From Xiphydria camelus (Eukaryota; Arthropoda; Insecta; Hymenoptera; Xiphydriidae), in contig OY783193.1 in NCBI GenBank assembly GCA_963678675.1, positions 14,454,208 to 14,518,207 on the forward strand: a DNA stretch of 64,000 bases, in the 5' to 3' direction. Numbering within the stretch: the first letter of the stretch is position 1; every line of letters starts with the position of its first letter. The notes beneath the pieces were generated by a model. The model searched no databases and had not been told where the DNA came from. It saw only the letters and a program-made list of their open reading frames with translations. This document shows positions 1 to 10,782 of this stretch, piece by piece. The translations under genes were made by a program, and so were the position numbers.

Positions 1-500
1 GCTCGAAAGTGTTGTGAAAAAAGCCGAACTAATTATATACTTTTTAGAGGAAAAATATCTGGTCAATGGAATAAGCCTTTCCGCACTAGCTGTATACGAG
101 AGGAAATATCATGGCACAGAGGGATAGGCGTCTTTGCATCGGTCAGCATCTTTTTATTAGCCATTGACATCGAGACGGTGATTTGTAAAGGATCTGGATG
201 ACCTTAGTCACGAAGAAATAGCCCCCTCCATCGGACATCGAATTACCCTTTCACATACCTACATATGTATGTACCATGTGAGGCTAAACTTACTCGCCAG
301 GAAAGAAACTTCAATCATTATTACGAGAGTTCTTCGGAAAGTAAGATCAGATTTCTTATAAAAAATAAACCATCACAGATTTTTTCAAAAAACTTTTTTA
401 GTTTAATTCCTTATACCTTTCTTTATTTTTCTATATAGTTTCTATTTCTGTTTAAACATTGGCATAACGTTCTACGAGCTTTAGTATGCCGAAGTCATAG
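1..500. other. no gene recognised
   Basis: AT-rich spacer. I see no supported coding frame, inverted repeat or RNA gene here. Confidence 0.5.
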
Positions 501-849
501 AACTCTGCCGCCTGTGAGGATAACCAGTCTTTAACTGCTTTTTCACAATAGCAGCCTGGGAACCCAACGTGAGCACAATTTACGAAATTGCAAATTTTCG
601 GAGACAATTTTGTGCAGAGCTGTTCTACTCACATTCGGAAATGCCAATGCCAAAATTGAAATTGTGAATCGCCGGTCTTCACGAATCTTTTCGTCCACGG
701 CATTGACCAAATCTTCTATGATCACTGACCGCAGTTCATCATGGCAATTTTCCCGTCCGTCCTTGAAAGCTCTCACCCACTTATGCACTTTGCTGTCACT
801 CTGGTTATCCTCACTTGCAAGACTGGTTATCCTCACAGGCGGCAGAGTT
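501..849. mobile_element. mariner-derived deletion element with perfect 31-bp inverted ends
   Basis: Positions 501-531 and 819-849 are perfect inverted copies (31 bp, beginning AACTCTGCCGCCTGTGAGG). Between them lies a minus-strand mariner transposase fragment. The motif CTGGTTATCCTCAC also occurs an extra time at about 801-814, so the right end holds two partial copies. These ends do not look like the usual mariner termini known to me, so the inverted repeat may have arisen by local inverted duplication. No clear TA duplication is visible outside. Confidence 0.6.
543..836 (-). pseudogene. mariner (Tc1/mariner) transposase, N-terminal DNA-binding fragment
   Basis: The 97-residue frame matches the paired helix-turn-helix part of a mariner transposase as I know the family. 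HTH1 is the stretch VHKWVRAFKDGRENCHDELRS. A linker EDLVNAVDEKIREDRRFTIS follows, then HTH2 with FPNVSRTALHKIVSENL, ending RKLCSRWVPRLLL and a stop. The conserved GRPS between the two HTHs is missing (DELRS runs straight into VIIED), which looks like a 12-bp deletion. Full mariner transposases are about 345 residues, so the whole catalytic DDD domain is absent. There is no ATG; the frame opens inside the right inverted repeat. It is non-functional as a transposase. Family assignment is confident; subfamily is not. Confidence 0.8.
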
Positions 850-1491
850 TGAGCAGTTTAATAACCTTAGTGAATTTTACTGCTTAGAAAAAATGCGATC
901 TGTAGATGCAATACGTGCTCAAAGTGCTCCGGGTCTATCTGACCCAGTGTGCCACTTGCGTCACATACAGGAGGTGTGCCCTTTAAGGGTTAAATATTGT
1001 ATCTTTGTTATTTTCTTACAGAATTAAACCAACTTTGGTACGGTAATGTTTTTTCAGGGGTATCCGAATTCGATTCTGAAGTTTAAATGCAATTTTAAAA
1101 TAGTGGAAGTCCAAAAGTGACGAATATGTAACTCTGTTTGGGCAGTCTATATATACCTTTGTTTTACTCGTTATTATAGTGTTGGTTATTTATAGAAAAA
1201 GAAGTCTAACTATGAGACTAAGTAATAGAAAACGGTTATTCATACCCATGTTTTAACTTCAAAAACAAGGATTTTCATCATAAAAAAGAATGTCACACTC
1301 AACCCTTATTTTAAACCCTTAGAATGTGTTGTAAATGAAAATAGACATTGGGAATAAAATTAACTCTCCAAGAAACCCCCAAAAACAAAGACTCTTTTAA
1401 TTGTTCATCAAACTTACCTGTACCACATTTGGCATGACTATGGTTTTTAAGTTCACCATTTGAGATGTTAAACTGACGACACAATTTCGTT
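850..1491. other. no gene recognised
   Basis: AT-rich spacer without a supported gene or clear repeat. Confidence 0.4.
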
Positions 1492-1636
1492 GCCCTAATA
1501 AGAAAAGTGCCTAACTCCGTCTCAGAAAATTTTACAGGAGAGATGAAAAACCGTTTATTTAGACGTTATTCTAATAGATGGCAGCAAAATTAAATTTTTG
1601 CCAAAAAGTGGAGCTAGGCACTTTTCTTATTAGGGC
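1492..1636. mobile_element. 145-bp miniature inverted-repeat element
   Basis: The ends are inverted copies of GCCCTAATAAGAAAAGTGCC, continuing with CTA(A/G)CTCC, about 26 bp with one mismatch. The core has no coding capacity. The outer flanks read CGTT and CGAC, so no clean target duplication can be assigned. The family is unknown. Confidence 0.6.
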
Positions 1637-3084
1637 GACGATTTGGTATGCCAAGAAATTGTTTGCCTGAAAGCGTTCGATCTCTCCCCTTTTGGAAGCG
1701 AGATCTTGGAAATATCTTACTATATCGCCAATCGTTATTCTCTTATTTCACTTTATTCATCTCGCATATGATCGTGAATGAAGTCGCATATGACATTGAA
1801 CGAAGCTGATATCATGTTTATCGTACTTAGAGTGACAAAACGAAGACGTTTCTAATTCTTTCTCTGTACTCTGAAGGCTGAAAATCCATTGGCTTCGATA
1901 GGAAATAAACACGTAATACTTTCAAAAGGCAAAAATAGATCACGCAAGTTGATTTTAGTGTGGCTTTGAAACCTGTTCGAATCACTAAAACCATTTTATC
2001 TCGTCTTCTTTTAAGTATCAATCGAGTATAAGCCGCATGCGATGACGGCAGACTGTGCAACACTTGATATTCGACGGGTTTAATAGAGCAAGAGTGTATA
2101 TGTATAAATGTTGAAGTGTTGCCCCTAAGAAGGTCTACTTCCTATAGTACTAACAATAAGAGGCTGTCAAAAATTAATAAGTATCCTTGAAGCATTCATT
2201 TCGCACAAACAAGATTTTAAAAACTATATCATTTTTAACACAATTCTTTGTTTTTTATTTCGAAATTACCTTAGTGTCTTCGCGAAGAAACACTTAAAAA
2301 TATTTATAATAGTGGTTTGTTCCATGAAAGTGACTCCCTTGGAGGAGAGGAATATTTAAATATGCAACAGATGTCGGAATAATAATTAATTAAAGAAAAG
2401 AAGAAACTTATTTATCTGGATGTTTTAAAACAACTATTAAAAAATACGAATAAAATATTATTGCAACCAATGTAACCATTCCTCAAAAAAACGAGTCAAT
2501 GTACTGTGATAACATTTAACAGCATATTTATACCTATATTCAGTATATTTATAATTAACGCTATTATGCCCCTCGTAAAATCATCATTGCGCGAGAGAAA
2601 TATAAAAACTGGAAGCCATTTCTCACAATATATATTCGACTTCTCCGTAAGTGAGAATGAAAGCGATATTCGCGGACTTCATGAATACCTGAGCGGCTGC
2701 AATAAAAAGAAATATATAGATATAGATTTTCGCGCTAGTTACGACGAAGCATCGCGTTACCATTGAGTATATGAAAAAGAGGGAAGTTCCATGAAAGCAA
2801 TTTATTCCATCGCCTTCGTTGTATCCCACCCCCATTCGACCTTTGCAAATAAGAACGAAAGCGATATTCGTCGCTTCTGAATTCAAAGGAGAGAGAAGGA
2901 CGGAAATATCGCTGCAAAGATTTTCCGCATTATCGCTAACAATCGGAAGCAGAACACCGTGTTACGCACCGCTACATACGAAGAAGAAGCTCTATCTATA
3001 GAGAAGAAGACGATATCTCTAGAAATAACACGTCCCCATCGTTGACTTTCCTATTTGACGACCTATATTATCCGGAGAAGTGAT
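1637..3084. other. no gene recognised
   Basis: AT-rich spacer. Short frames at 2506-2766 and 2623-2886 overlap on opposite strands and resemble no family I know; I treat them as chance. Confidence 0.4.
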
Positions 3085-3088
3085 TTAA

Positions 3089-3170
3089 CACATTAACTGC
3101 CATGAGAAGCAAGTGTGCTTTTCAGACCATTGATATATCTCGGCCGTGAGAAACCGTGACAGTCAACGTG
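3089..3170. mobile_element. TTAA-flanked miniature element (82 bp)
   Basis: TTAA at 3085-3088 and 3171-3174 flank inverted ends CACATTAACTGCCATGAG and CACGTTGACTGTCACGG (minus-strand reading on the right). A TTAA duplication is typical of piggyBac-like and Kolobok elements. The similar start CAC(G/A)TT(x)ACTG recurs in the TTAA-flanked element at 55215-55772. Confidence 0.45.
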
Positions 3171-3280
3171 TTAACTGAATGTGATACTGCACACAAAATG
3201 CATATTTATAAAATGCAAGCTTATTCGAAAGATTCAAACTTTCACAACCCTCGTGAGCAACCTTCATATCAGCTTCTGCA

Positions 3281-3283
<3 letters not shown>

Positions 3284-3353
<70 letters not shown>
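3284..3353. repeat. (CT)n microsatellite
   Basis: Uninterrupted CT dinucleotides for about 70 bp, followed by an imperfect CT/CCCT tail to about 3390. Apparent protein frames across it are low-complexity artefacts. Confidence 0.95.
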
Positions 3354-3356
<3 letters not shown>

Positions 3357-3518
3357 GCTCCCCTCTCCCTCCCTCCCTCTCTCTCTCTCAACTCAGCCAA
3401 TAATATATTATACATATTACAAATTAATGTAATTAAATACATTTTTCGGTACCTACGTCTCTATTAATAAAAGATTCTTTTTAAAAATTTTAATAATTTC
3501 GTTTTTATTCAAATATTC

Positions 3519-3917
3519 AGGGTAAACCATCCAGTTATTGGACACCTTGCAGTTATTTGGAAAGTCTGATTTAAATAAATAAAAACAAGATTCCTAGTTT
3601 TTACTTTAATAAATATCATCAAAAATCGTACCTGGCTTATTGATTCTTGACTATCCTATTACTGTGTGGATTGAGTATTTCCAAAAAATAAGAACACTGT
3701 CCAATAATTAAGTTTCTTGACTTTATCCCAGCTTTTTATTGTTGAAAATGATATTCTTTCCAACTTAAAATTGTAAGTTACTAGAATGTAAAGCCAATAT
3801 ATTTTCAATCTCAAAACAAGCCACCACTCATATCTCTCTAGGTAGAAAAATATCTTTTTAACACGGACTCAAATCTTGTAAAATGCTTAAGTTTCCAATA
3901 ACTGGGTGGTTTACCCT
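3519..3917. mobile_element. 399-bp inverted-repeat element, non-coding
   Basis: Inverted ends of about 28 bp share AGGGTAAACCA(T/C)CCAGTTATTGGA with one or two mismatches. The partial motif CCAATAATTAAG recurs inside at about 3701, as subterminal repeats do. No coding frame is present. Confidence 0.6.
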
Positions 3918-5032
3918 ACGTGTTAGCAGAATGCATATAAATGCTGTAATGAATCCATATTCAAATAGAACTTTTCTCTGGCTACATAATATAATACATA
4001 TATATACATGCATATAGGTATAGATGAATATGGAGCAAGACGGTATTCCTCATATAAAAAAGCCAGTCATTACAATAGGGCCAATACTTGGCCAATCAAG
4101 AGACACGGTAGTGTCTCGCGGCATGTTCATTCAAGTCGTCAGAACGACGCCGCGAGCGCTGTCGCCACGAGCACCTGTGTATCTTTACAGAAAAAATGTC
4201 TGCCCCCTTCAACCTTCAATTTTAACATCGAATTTTCTCAATAAATATACGGTTATAACCAAAACTATGCTTAGTTACGCCATATAAATCGACAATTCTC
4301 TGTCGATAGAGACCAGAGTAAATGTTGTAAGTTACATATTAACAGAGATTTTTCCTTAGCAACGCGAAGCCACGCCCCTCGCCCCTCAAAAGTCGAGAAT
4401 CCGATTTCTCGGGCGATATATATATGTAAAAATGTCACAAAAATTCCGCCTGTCTTCGGCGGTATTCGGCCATGGTCGGAAATGTGTACACAGATGCGGC
4501 CACACGCATACGCCATCAAAAATGTATGTGAGAGTGTGTGAGAGAATACATTCCTTGAATGTTTAGTTGTTTTTCAAAATTAATAAAATATTTCCATTCG
4601 CGAAACGATTTCCCTCGCATTTTTTCGATCCTCAGACGCGCTTGTTAATAAAAAGTAAAAATTCAGTGTAATCGGAGTAGTGAATCTCAATAGTGGTGAA
4701 TGTGACAGACGCTCTGACAGCTAGCTATTATCAAATCGTTTGGATTTTTTTTAAATAATCAAGATAGTGCACGGAAGCAGTGTCATTTTTCTCTGGTTCT
4801 GGTGCATGAAGAGCAGGAAAGGAGACATCTGTATCTCGGAAGAAGTGGCATCAGATAAGTTACTTCCTAACTGACTGTCTTAACCTCATTTTCATCCCTT
4901 ATACAGAACAAATATCTTTGTGGTTATTCTATTTTTTGTTTTCAGCGCCATACGAGAACGGGACGGATTGATGGAAATTTGATTTTTCTTCGCAGTAAAA
5001 AATCAACCTAGGTAGAAAAGAATTCACTAGAA
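3918..5032. other. no gene recognised
   Basis: AT-rich spacer. I see no supported gene. The short frames at 4008-4287 and 4271-4519 are unlike any family I recognise. Confidence 0.4.
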
Positions 5033-5707
5033 TTGCGGTACAATGCCACGGTATGAATATCAGGTTCTACCGACATGACATGCTTCGACAAGGTCTGTAT
5101 CAACTTTAGCGGTATATTGGGGGCACTGCACTAATCCTGTGGCACATTTTTCTATCTGGGAAAGCATATTATTATGGTAGTACAGCTGTACAGCGTTCCG
5201 ATAATATACCGTCTTCCCGTACTGACAGTATACATGCATTTTTTACCTCCAATATGCCGGAATTAAAAATCTCTAGAACTCTGCGGTACAATGCCACGGT
5301 AGGAATATCAGGTTCTACCGACATGACATGCTTTGACAAGGTCTGTATCAACTTTAGCGGTATATTGGAGGCACTGCACTAATCCTGTGACACATTTTTC
5401 TATCTGGGAAAGCATATTATTATGGTAGTACAGCTGTAGAGCGTTCCGATAATATACCGTCTTCCCGTACTGACAGTATACATGCATTTTTTACCTCCAA
5501 TATATGCCGGAATTAAAAATCTCTAGAACTCTGCGGCACAAGGCCACGGTAGGAATATCAGGTTCTACCGACATGACATGCTTCGACAAGGTCTGTATCA
5601 ACTTTAGCGGTATATTGGGGGCACTGCACTAATCCTGTGGCACATTTTTCTATCTGGGAAAGCATATTATTATGGTAGTACAGCTGTACAGCGTTCCGAT
5701 AATATAT
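5033..5707. repeat. tandem array of a ~248-bp unit, about 2.7 copies
   Basis: The unit begins near GCGGTACAATGCCACGG and restarts at about 5035, 5283 and 5533 (spacings 248 and 250 bp). It includes TACCGACATGACATGC and GGGAAAGCATATTATTATGG. The third copy is cut off near 5707, where a different repeat begins. Copies differ by only a few bases, implying recent amplification. An inverted copy of about 170 bp lies at 5823-5991. Confidence 0.85.
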
Positions 5708-6288
5708 AATTGGAACTTTTGATAATACGAAAGGGGGAATATATCGATAAATAAAAGATAATAAAATAATTACTTCATTATTGTAATCCAATTCTATCGT
5801 ATCTCCTACTTTTCTACCACGGCTTTCCCAGATAGAAAAATGTGCCACAGGATTAGTGCAGTGCCCCCAATATAATGCTAAAATTGATACAGACCTTGTC
5901 GAAGCATGTCATGTCGGTAGAATTTGATATTCCTACCGTGGCATTGTACCGCAGAGTTCTAGAGATTTTTAATTCCGGCATATTAGAGGTTAGTATAATA
6001 CGAAAAAGGAAATATATCGACAAAGAAAAAATAATAACAAAGTAGTTACTCTATTATTTTAATCCAATTCCATCGTATTCATTATTTTTCTGCCACGACT
6101 TTGATTGTTGATAGTGGATGGATCAACCAATAAATTTGATTTTTCTTCACTATCAGCAATTAAAGTCGTGGCAAAAAAATAAGTAATACAATGTTATTGG
6201 ATTACAATAATGGAGTAACTACTTTATTATTTTTTTTTCTTTATCGATACATTTCCTCTTTTGTATTATACTATCACAAGTTCCAATT
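5708..6288. repeat. composite inverted-repeat structure with ~115-bp blocks
   Basis: A block starting AATTGGAACTTTTGATAATACG runs plus-strand at 5708-5822. A related block lies plus-strand at about 5993-6111 and inverted at about 6160-6288, ending CAAGTTCCAATT. Between the first two, 5823-5991 is an inverted copy of the upstream 248-bp unit. The outer blocks therefore look like terminal inverted repeats of an element that inserted into, or recombined with, the tandem array. No coding capacity. Confidence 0.6.
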
Positions 6289-7887
6289 TATATACCGACC
6301 TGTCAAACGTGAAGTGTACGTGTACCTCACTTCTATTTCATCTCTTCTTCGCCTCTAGTGTAACGATGGAAATTACAAAATATCATAACTTTTCTGTATG
6401 TAACAACATATACCGAATGCCTCTGGCAAAAACTCCTGATTTTGGATTTCCCTGACATTTGGCTGGAAGTGGTTGGCTCGGTGCTTTAAGAGTTGGCTTC
6501 GGGAGAGTGCGCTGCGGTCTTACGAGCTGAGCGAAAAGAGTGTCAAAAGTCTGATCTCCCGGTACCTGTCAATTCGGGAGATCGAAATCGTTAATTTGTA
6601 AATAATGATTACTAATATGTAGAAGTGGTAAGAAATAATCATTCGGGTTTCTTCGATGATATTCCCCAAGTGTTTAAAAACCGGTGTCCGATTTTTGCCA
6701 ATAACTGTTGCTTCAACTTCCAGTGATATTATTAAGTATTACTGCAGAATGAGTAGGTTAGAAGATTTTCATGAAGACTCATGATTTTCTGATATGTCAT
6801 CTCGTACAGGTGCAACTGAAGCGGATCTAGCTCGTGTCCTGTCCGTAAAAAGATGACTCGATGGACATTGGAGAATGTCAGACTTGTCACCGAGCGCCTA
6901 TTACCCACGGTACATTAATTGCAATACGCGCTTCTCGTTTCAACTATTCCAGCGTTAAATAACTTTTACTTCTTTCCAGCTAATAACCTTTTATGAACTG
7001 TTCGTGGTAGGAGGCAGCGATCAATAATAGCGACTCGTCGTAGACAAATGTGCCGAACTACTACTGCGATAATGTGCCCAAGCTCACGGTCTATTCTGCG
7101 ATTAACGTTAACATAATCGTGATTATGCTCGGGTGATGGGTATTCCAAAAGAGGTAAAGTTGATATTAAACATCGGACGCTGTAAGCTGACTTGCTAGTG
7201 TATGCTTCGCAACTGGAACATCATCGCAGGAATAATTTGTCTACGATTAGTCACAATCATTGATTGCTGCCCCCTACGATCAACAATTCGTACAAGAAGG
7301 TAAATACTTTGAAAAAAGTGAAAGTTATTTAAAGCAGAAATAGTTGAAATGAAAAGCGCATATTGCAATGAAAATACCGTGGGTGAAAGGCACTCGGTGA
7401 TAAGTTCGACAATGTCTGATGTCGATCGACTCATTTTCTTCAGGATAGGACAGAAGTTACATCCTCTTTGTTTGCACCTTATGAAAGGGGACATGCAAGA
7501 AAACCGTCAAAAACTTCATGAAAATCTTGTAACCTACTCGTTCTGCAGTAATTACTTACTTAATCGCTGGAAGTTGAAGCCACAGTTATGGACATCGATT
7601 TTTAAACACTTGGGGAAACTCATCGAAGAAACCCGATCAATTATTTATCACTTCTACACATTATTCAGTATTATTTACAAATTAACAAATTCGAGGTTAG
7701 AGACTTCGATCTCCTGAATGAGGTTGGCTGGGCAAAACTGAAGCAGATTGCGCCACCGAGCCAAACACCCGCGGGCAAATTTAAACGGTTATAATATATT
7801 ATTAATGCTGCACTAATGTGACTAATGTGACTGGTAAAAAAATTGTAAAAATGAATTACAAAATAAAATTCAAATACAATCCCCATA
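6289..7887. other. no gene recognised
   Basis: Mixed-composition spacer. A plus-strand frame of 122 residues at 7349-7717 overlaps an opposite-strand frame and resembles no family I know; I do not call it a gene. Confidence 0.4.
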
Positions 7888-7907
7888 TCTATATATATAA
7901 AAATGAA

Positions 7908-7911
<4 letters not shown>

Positions 7912-7962
<51 letters not shown>
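7912..7962. repeat. (GTCT)n microsatellite
   Basis: About 12 tandem tetranucleotides just inside the Helitron 5' end. The apparent frames through it are artefacts. Confidence 0.95.
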
Positions 7963-7971
7963 ATGTCTCGT

Positions 7972-8467
7972 ATGCCTTCCCAAACCGTTCATCCGATTGC
8001 GATGAAATTTTGGGAAATGGTTGGACGCATGCCCGCGATGGTTTCTGAGTTAGTAAATCTTATACAGGGTGTTCAAAAAGTACCGGTACGAATGATTGTT
8101 ATGCCTTCCTAAACCGTTCATCCGATTGCGATGAAAATTTGGGGAACAGTTGGACGCATATCCGCGAAGGTTTCTGAGTTAGTAAATCTTATACAGGGTG
8201 TTCAAAAAGTACCGGTACGGATGATTATTATGTCTTCCTAAACCGTTCATCCGATTGCGACGAAAATTTGGGGAACAGTTGGACGTATATCCGCGAAGGT
8301 TTGAGTTAGTAGATATTATACAGGGTGTTCAAAAAGTACCGGTACGGATGATTATTATGCCTTCCTAAACCGTTCATCCGATTGCGATGAAAATTTGGGG
8401 AACAGTTGGACGCATATCCGCGAAGGTTTCTGAGTTAGTAAATCTTATACAGGGTGTTCAAAAAGTC
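7972..8467 (+). repeat. 129-bp minisatellite, four copies, inside Helitron
   Basis: Unit starts (ATG(C/T)CTTCC) fall at 7972, 8101, 8230 and 8357. The unit contains AACCGTTCATCCGATTGCGA and ends with TATACAGGGTGTTCAAAAAG, followed by the palindrome GTACCGGTAC. The last copy ends at the TACAGGGTGTTC part and runs into unique Helitron sequence. Confidence 0.9.
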
Positions 8468-8766
8468 GAACTATACTTGACCTAAATTTGACCTCCGCTG
8501 ACAATAAAGGTAACATGAACAAAATGGTCAAGGACACATTTGAACGTGAAAAAAAATTAATTTGACCTCGATATAACCTTGAAGGTCATGGTCAAGGTCA
8601 AATCCAATATGACCATTGCTTAGCCCGGGGAAAAATACTAAAAGTTTTGTATTAAAAATGTATTTAAACAATGGTGGACGGACAAAATCAATCCACAATC
8701 TACCCGTGCGAAGCCGGGACGGGCTGCTAGTGTACTATAAATATACATATTTAATTAAATCAGAAA

Positions 8767-8844
8767 TGTTCATAAATTGGCTGACAGTACTGCATTCCCA
8801 TACTTCGGAATGGGAATACAGTACTGTCAGCCAATTTATGAACA
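8767..8844. repeat. 34-bp-arm hairpin
   Basis: Arms 8767-8800 and 8811-8844 are inverted with one mismatch, around a 10-nt loop. The arm contains CATAAATTGGCTGACAGTAC. It lies just downstream of the THAP exon and may be a tiny inverted-repeat element or a structured RNA. Confidence 0.8.
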
Positions 8845-8869
8845 CGCTCTAAATAATTTTCATTTTTAC

Positions 8870-9056
8870 CTGCATCACCGCTAAAAGTTATTAATTGATC
8901 AGAAGTAAAATGAACTTCGCATAATCCTTTTCTATGATGAGGTGCATATTTTAAGAAATCGAGCCACTTTTGACGAATATCTTTCGATTTTTTTACAGAA
9001 GGAGGCATGAACCTTGATTTATTTTTACAACTCGGTACTGCACACGAAAAAACCAT
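8870..9056 (-). CDS. THAP-type zinc-finger protein, first coding exon
   Basis: The minus-strand frame starts at ATG 9056 and encodes a C2CH THAP module: Cys5, Cys10, a Trp in RQKWLDF, then CEVHF with the second Cys and His. THAP domains bind DNA and occur in host factors and in P-element-type transposases. After Gly-Asp-Ala-Gly the minus strand reads GCAG|GTAAAAATG, a good splice donor, so the exon probably ends at 8870. Reading on past the donor only enters the neighbouring hairpin. The usual C-terminal AVPTIF-like box is not in this exon. The next exon would lie below 8767, but that stretch is occupied by the Helitron and I cannot find it. It could be a host gene's first exon or a stranded fragment of a THAP transposon. 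Confidence 0.6.
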
Positions 9057-9167
9057 TTTATATTACATTTTTTATTTCAATTTTACTACATATAGATTCA
9101 TAAATCAAGGTTATATTTTCATTCTTTACTCCTGCAATGTCTACTATGAAGTAGGCTGCCATATTGA

Positions 9168-9266
9168 TATATCGATACCATCGACACCTTACTTTGAAAA
9201 TTTCGTAAGTGCAATTTTTGTCAAAAATTGCACTTCGAGGTTTTCAAAGCAAGGTATCGATATTTC
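9168..9266. mobile_element. hairpin miniature element, family shared with 42417
   Basis: Inverted arms carry (A/T)TCGATACC and CTTACTTTGAAAA, GTAAGTGCAATTTTTG. The same arm sequence appears in the larger hairpin at 42417-42578, so this is a dispersed repeat family rather than a chance palindrome. Confidence 0.65.
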
Positions 9267-9400
9267 AAATCAGGCGGTCAAAAAGGGTGTTTAGCTCGGT
9301 GGCGCCGAAGTTTACTTCCTCGACCACCAGCCAACCTAATTGACAGCTACCGGCAGATCAGAGGCCCCTTTCTCGAACTCGCTCGTATCTTTGCGTGCAC

Positions 9401-9541
9401 GCATCTTAGCGAATAGACCAATCAGGATCAAGTATTCCGTATCAGGGAACGTATACGCATCTTAGCGAGTAGATCAATCAGGACCCCCACCACAATGGAA
9501 TACTTCATCCTGATTGGTCTATTCGCTTAGATGCGTATACG
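9401..9541. repeat. inverted repeat with an extra direct copy
   Basis: CGCATCTTAGCGAATAGACC at 9401 is inverted at about 9499-9536. A second direct copy (CGCATCTTAGCGAGTAGATC) begins at about 9460. The shared core is CCAATCAGGAT. No coding capacity. Confidence 0.65.
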
Positions 9542-10050
9542 TAACTTTGCGAGTGACTTGAGAAATTTATTTACGAGTAAGGGGGCAAAATTTCAGCGGT
9601 GCATGCAAAAGGATTTCTTAAAACTATTCCAACGTCTCGAGTTAATATGTAACAACATATATACTGTCATAAGTAGTATCTTTACATGTGATGAAACAAT
9701 TCGTCACGGTTATTGGAAGAGTATACTTATTGTTAGAGTTAAAGGTAAAATGGTCTACATGGATTTCTGAAGACGACCAAGATATAAGAAAAATCCGATG
9801 GCCTGCAAATTCGAAAGCGGTATGTTTTATTTCTCCAAAATACTAAAGCAAAGTGAAAAATATAAGGGCACTCTAGTTTATAAATCCCTTTCAAAATATC
9901 ACGAGAATAAATCAAAAGTAACGTGGTTATAATTCATTAGCTCGTATCGGTATAAAATGTGATATTTTAATTTGGTGGTAATATAAAGCTATTCTCCTAC
10001 ATGTAGGTACGTATTCTCCTCATGAATAAATTCCAAAAAGTAATGAAATC
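9542..10050. other. no gene recognised
   Basis: AT-rich spacer; the 79-residue frame at 9531-9770 is not recognisable. Confidence 0.4.
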
Positions 10051-10782
10051 CCCCCACAAAAACAGATTCTCTGTAAAAAAGGCGGCATGTTCATTCAGTG
10101 CCAACAAAAATTGATACGTAAAATACTCTCCAAAAAAGATTTGAAATCAATTAAGATCGCCATGTTCAAGATTTATGTATAAAAAGTAAAAGGCATCATT
10201 TGAAAGGAAAATTATTGTAACTCGTTACTAAAAAATTCGACTCAAAAATTTAGGTATAAACAAATTTTCCTAAAAAAGAACTTGCCGCGTTTTTTCCTTC
10301 AAAATAAAAAATTTACAGAGAATTACATTCGATGTTTATGCACTTATGAGAGAGATTTTAAATAAATTCATACACTTATATGATACCACCAGTATACCGA
10401 ACGTCGCACGAGAAACCGATCAGGCAGAGGCCTTCTGAATTTCTCTGAATTTGACTTCGGCAGTGCAATTTATGAATCACTCTAGCACCGTCCAAGCACT
10501 GCAAATTATTCGGTATGGTGGACAAAATATGAAAACTTAAACGCGGCAAGTTCTTTTTTATGAAAATTTGTTTATACCTAAATTTTATTAGTCGAATTTT
10601 TTAGTAACGAGTTACAATAATTTTCCTTTCAAATGATGCCTTTTACTTTTTATACATAAATCTTGAACATGGCGATCTTAATTGATTTCTAATCTTTTTT
10701 GGAGAGTATTTTACGTATCAATTTTTGTTGGCACTGAATGAACATGCCGCCTTTTTTTACAGAGAATCTGTTTTTGTGGGGG
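10051..10782. mobile_element. 732-bp foldback element with ~245-bp arms
   Basis: The left end CCCCCACAAAAACAGATTCT is mirrored at the right end (…TTTTTGTGGGGG, ending 10782). Arms match for about 245 bp with few mismatches, for example GGCGGCATGTTCATTCAGTG and AAATGATGCCTTTTACTTTT. The roughly 240-bp centre is unique. Such long arms would give a nearly perfect hairpin RNA if transcribed. No transposase is present. Confidence 0.8.

Larger units (their letters stand above)
7888..8730 (+). mobile_element. non-autonomous Helitron carrying a minisatellite
   Basis: The left end reads A|TCTATATATATAAAAATG and the right end reads GGGCTGCTAG|T. That fits Helitron rules: 5' TC, 3' CTRR, insertion between A and T. 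A stem-loop (CCCGT at 8703-8707 pairing with ACGGG at 8719-8723) sits 7 nt before CTAG, as Helitron 3' ends require. The 843-bp body holds a TGTC microsatellite and four 129-bp repeats. There is no Rep/helicase coding sequence, so it would depend on another Helitron. A second copy is on the minus strand at 21842. Confidence 0.75.

Noticed and set aside
3156..3467. Frames through the CT repeat
   Set aside because: Leu-Ser repeats from (CT)n only.
7349..7717. 122-residue plus frame
   Set aside because: No family resemblance and an opposing frame overlaps it; could not support a gene.
7972..8467. Regular repeats considered as a CRISPR-like array
   Set aside because: Units are contiguous 129-bp tandem copies with no unique spacers, inside a Helitron in a eukaryotic genome.
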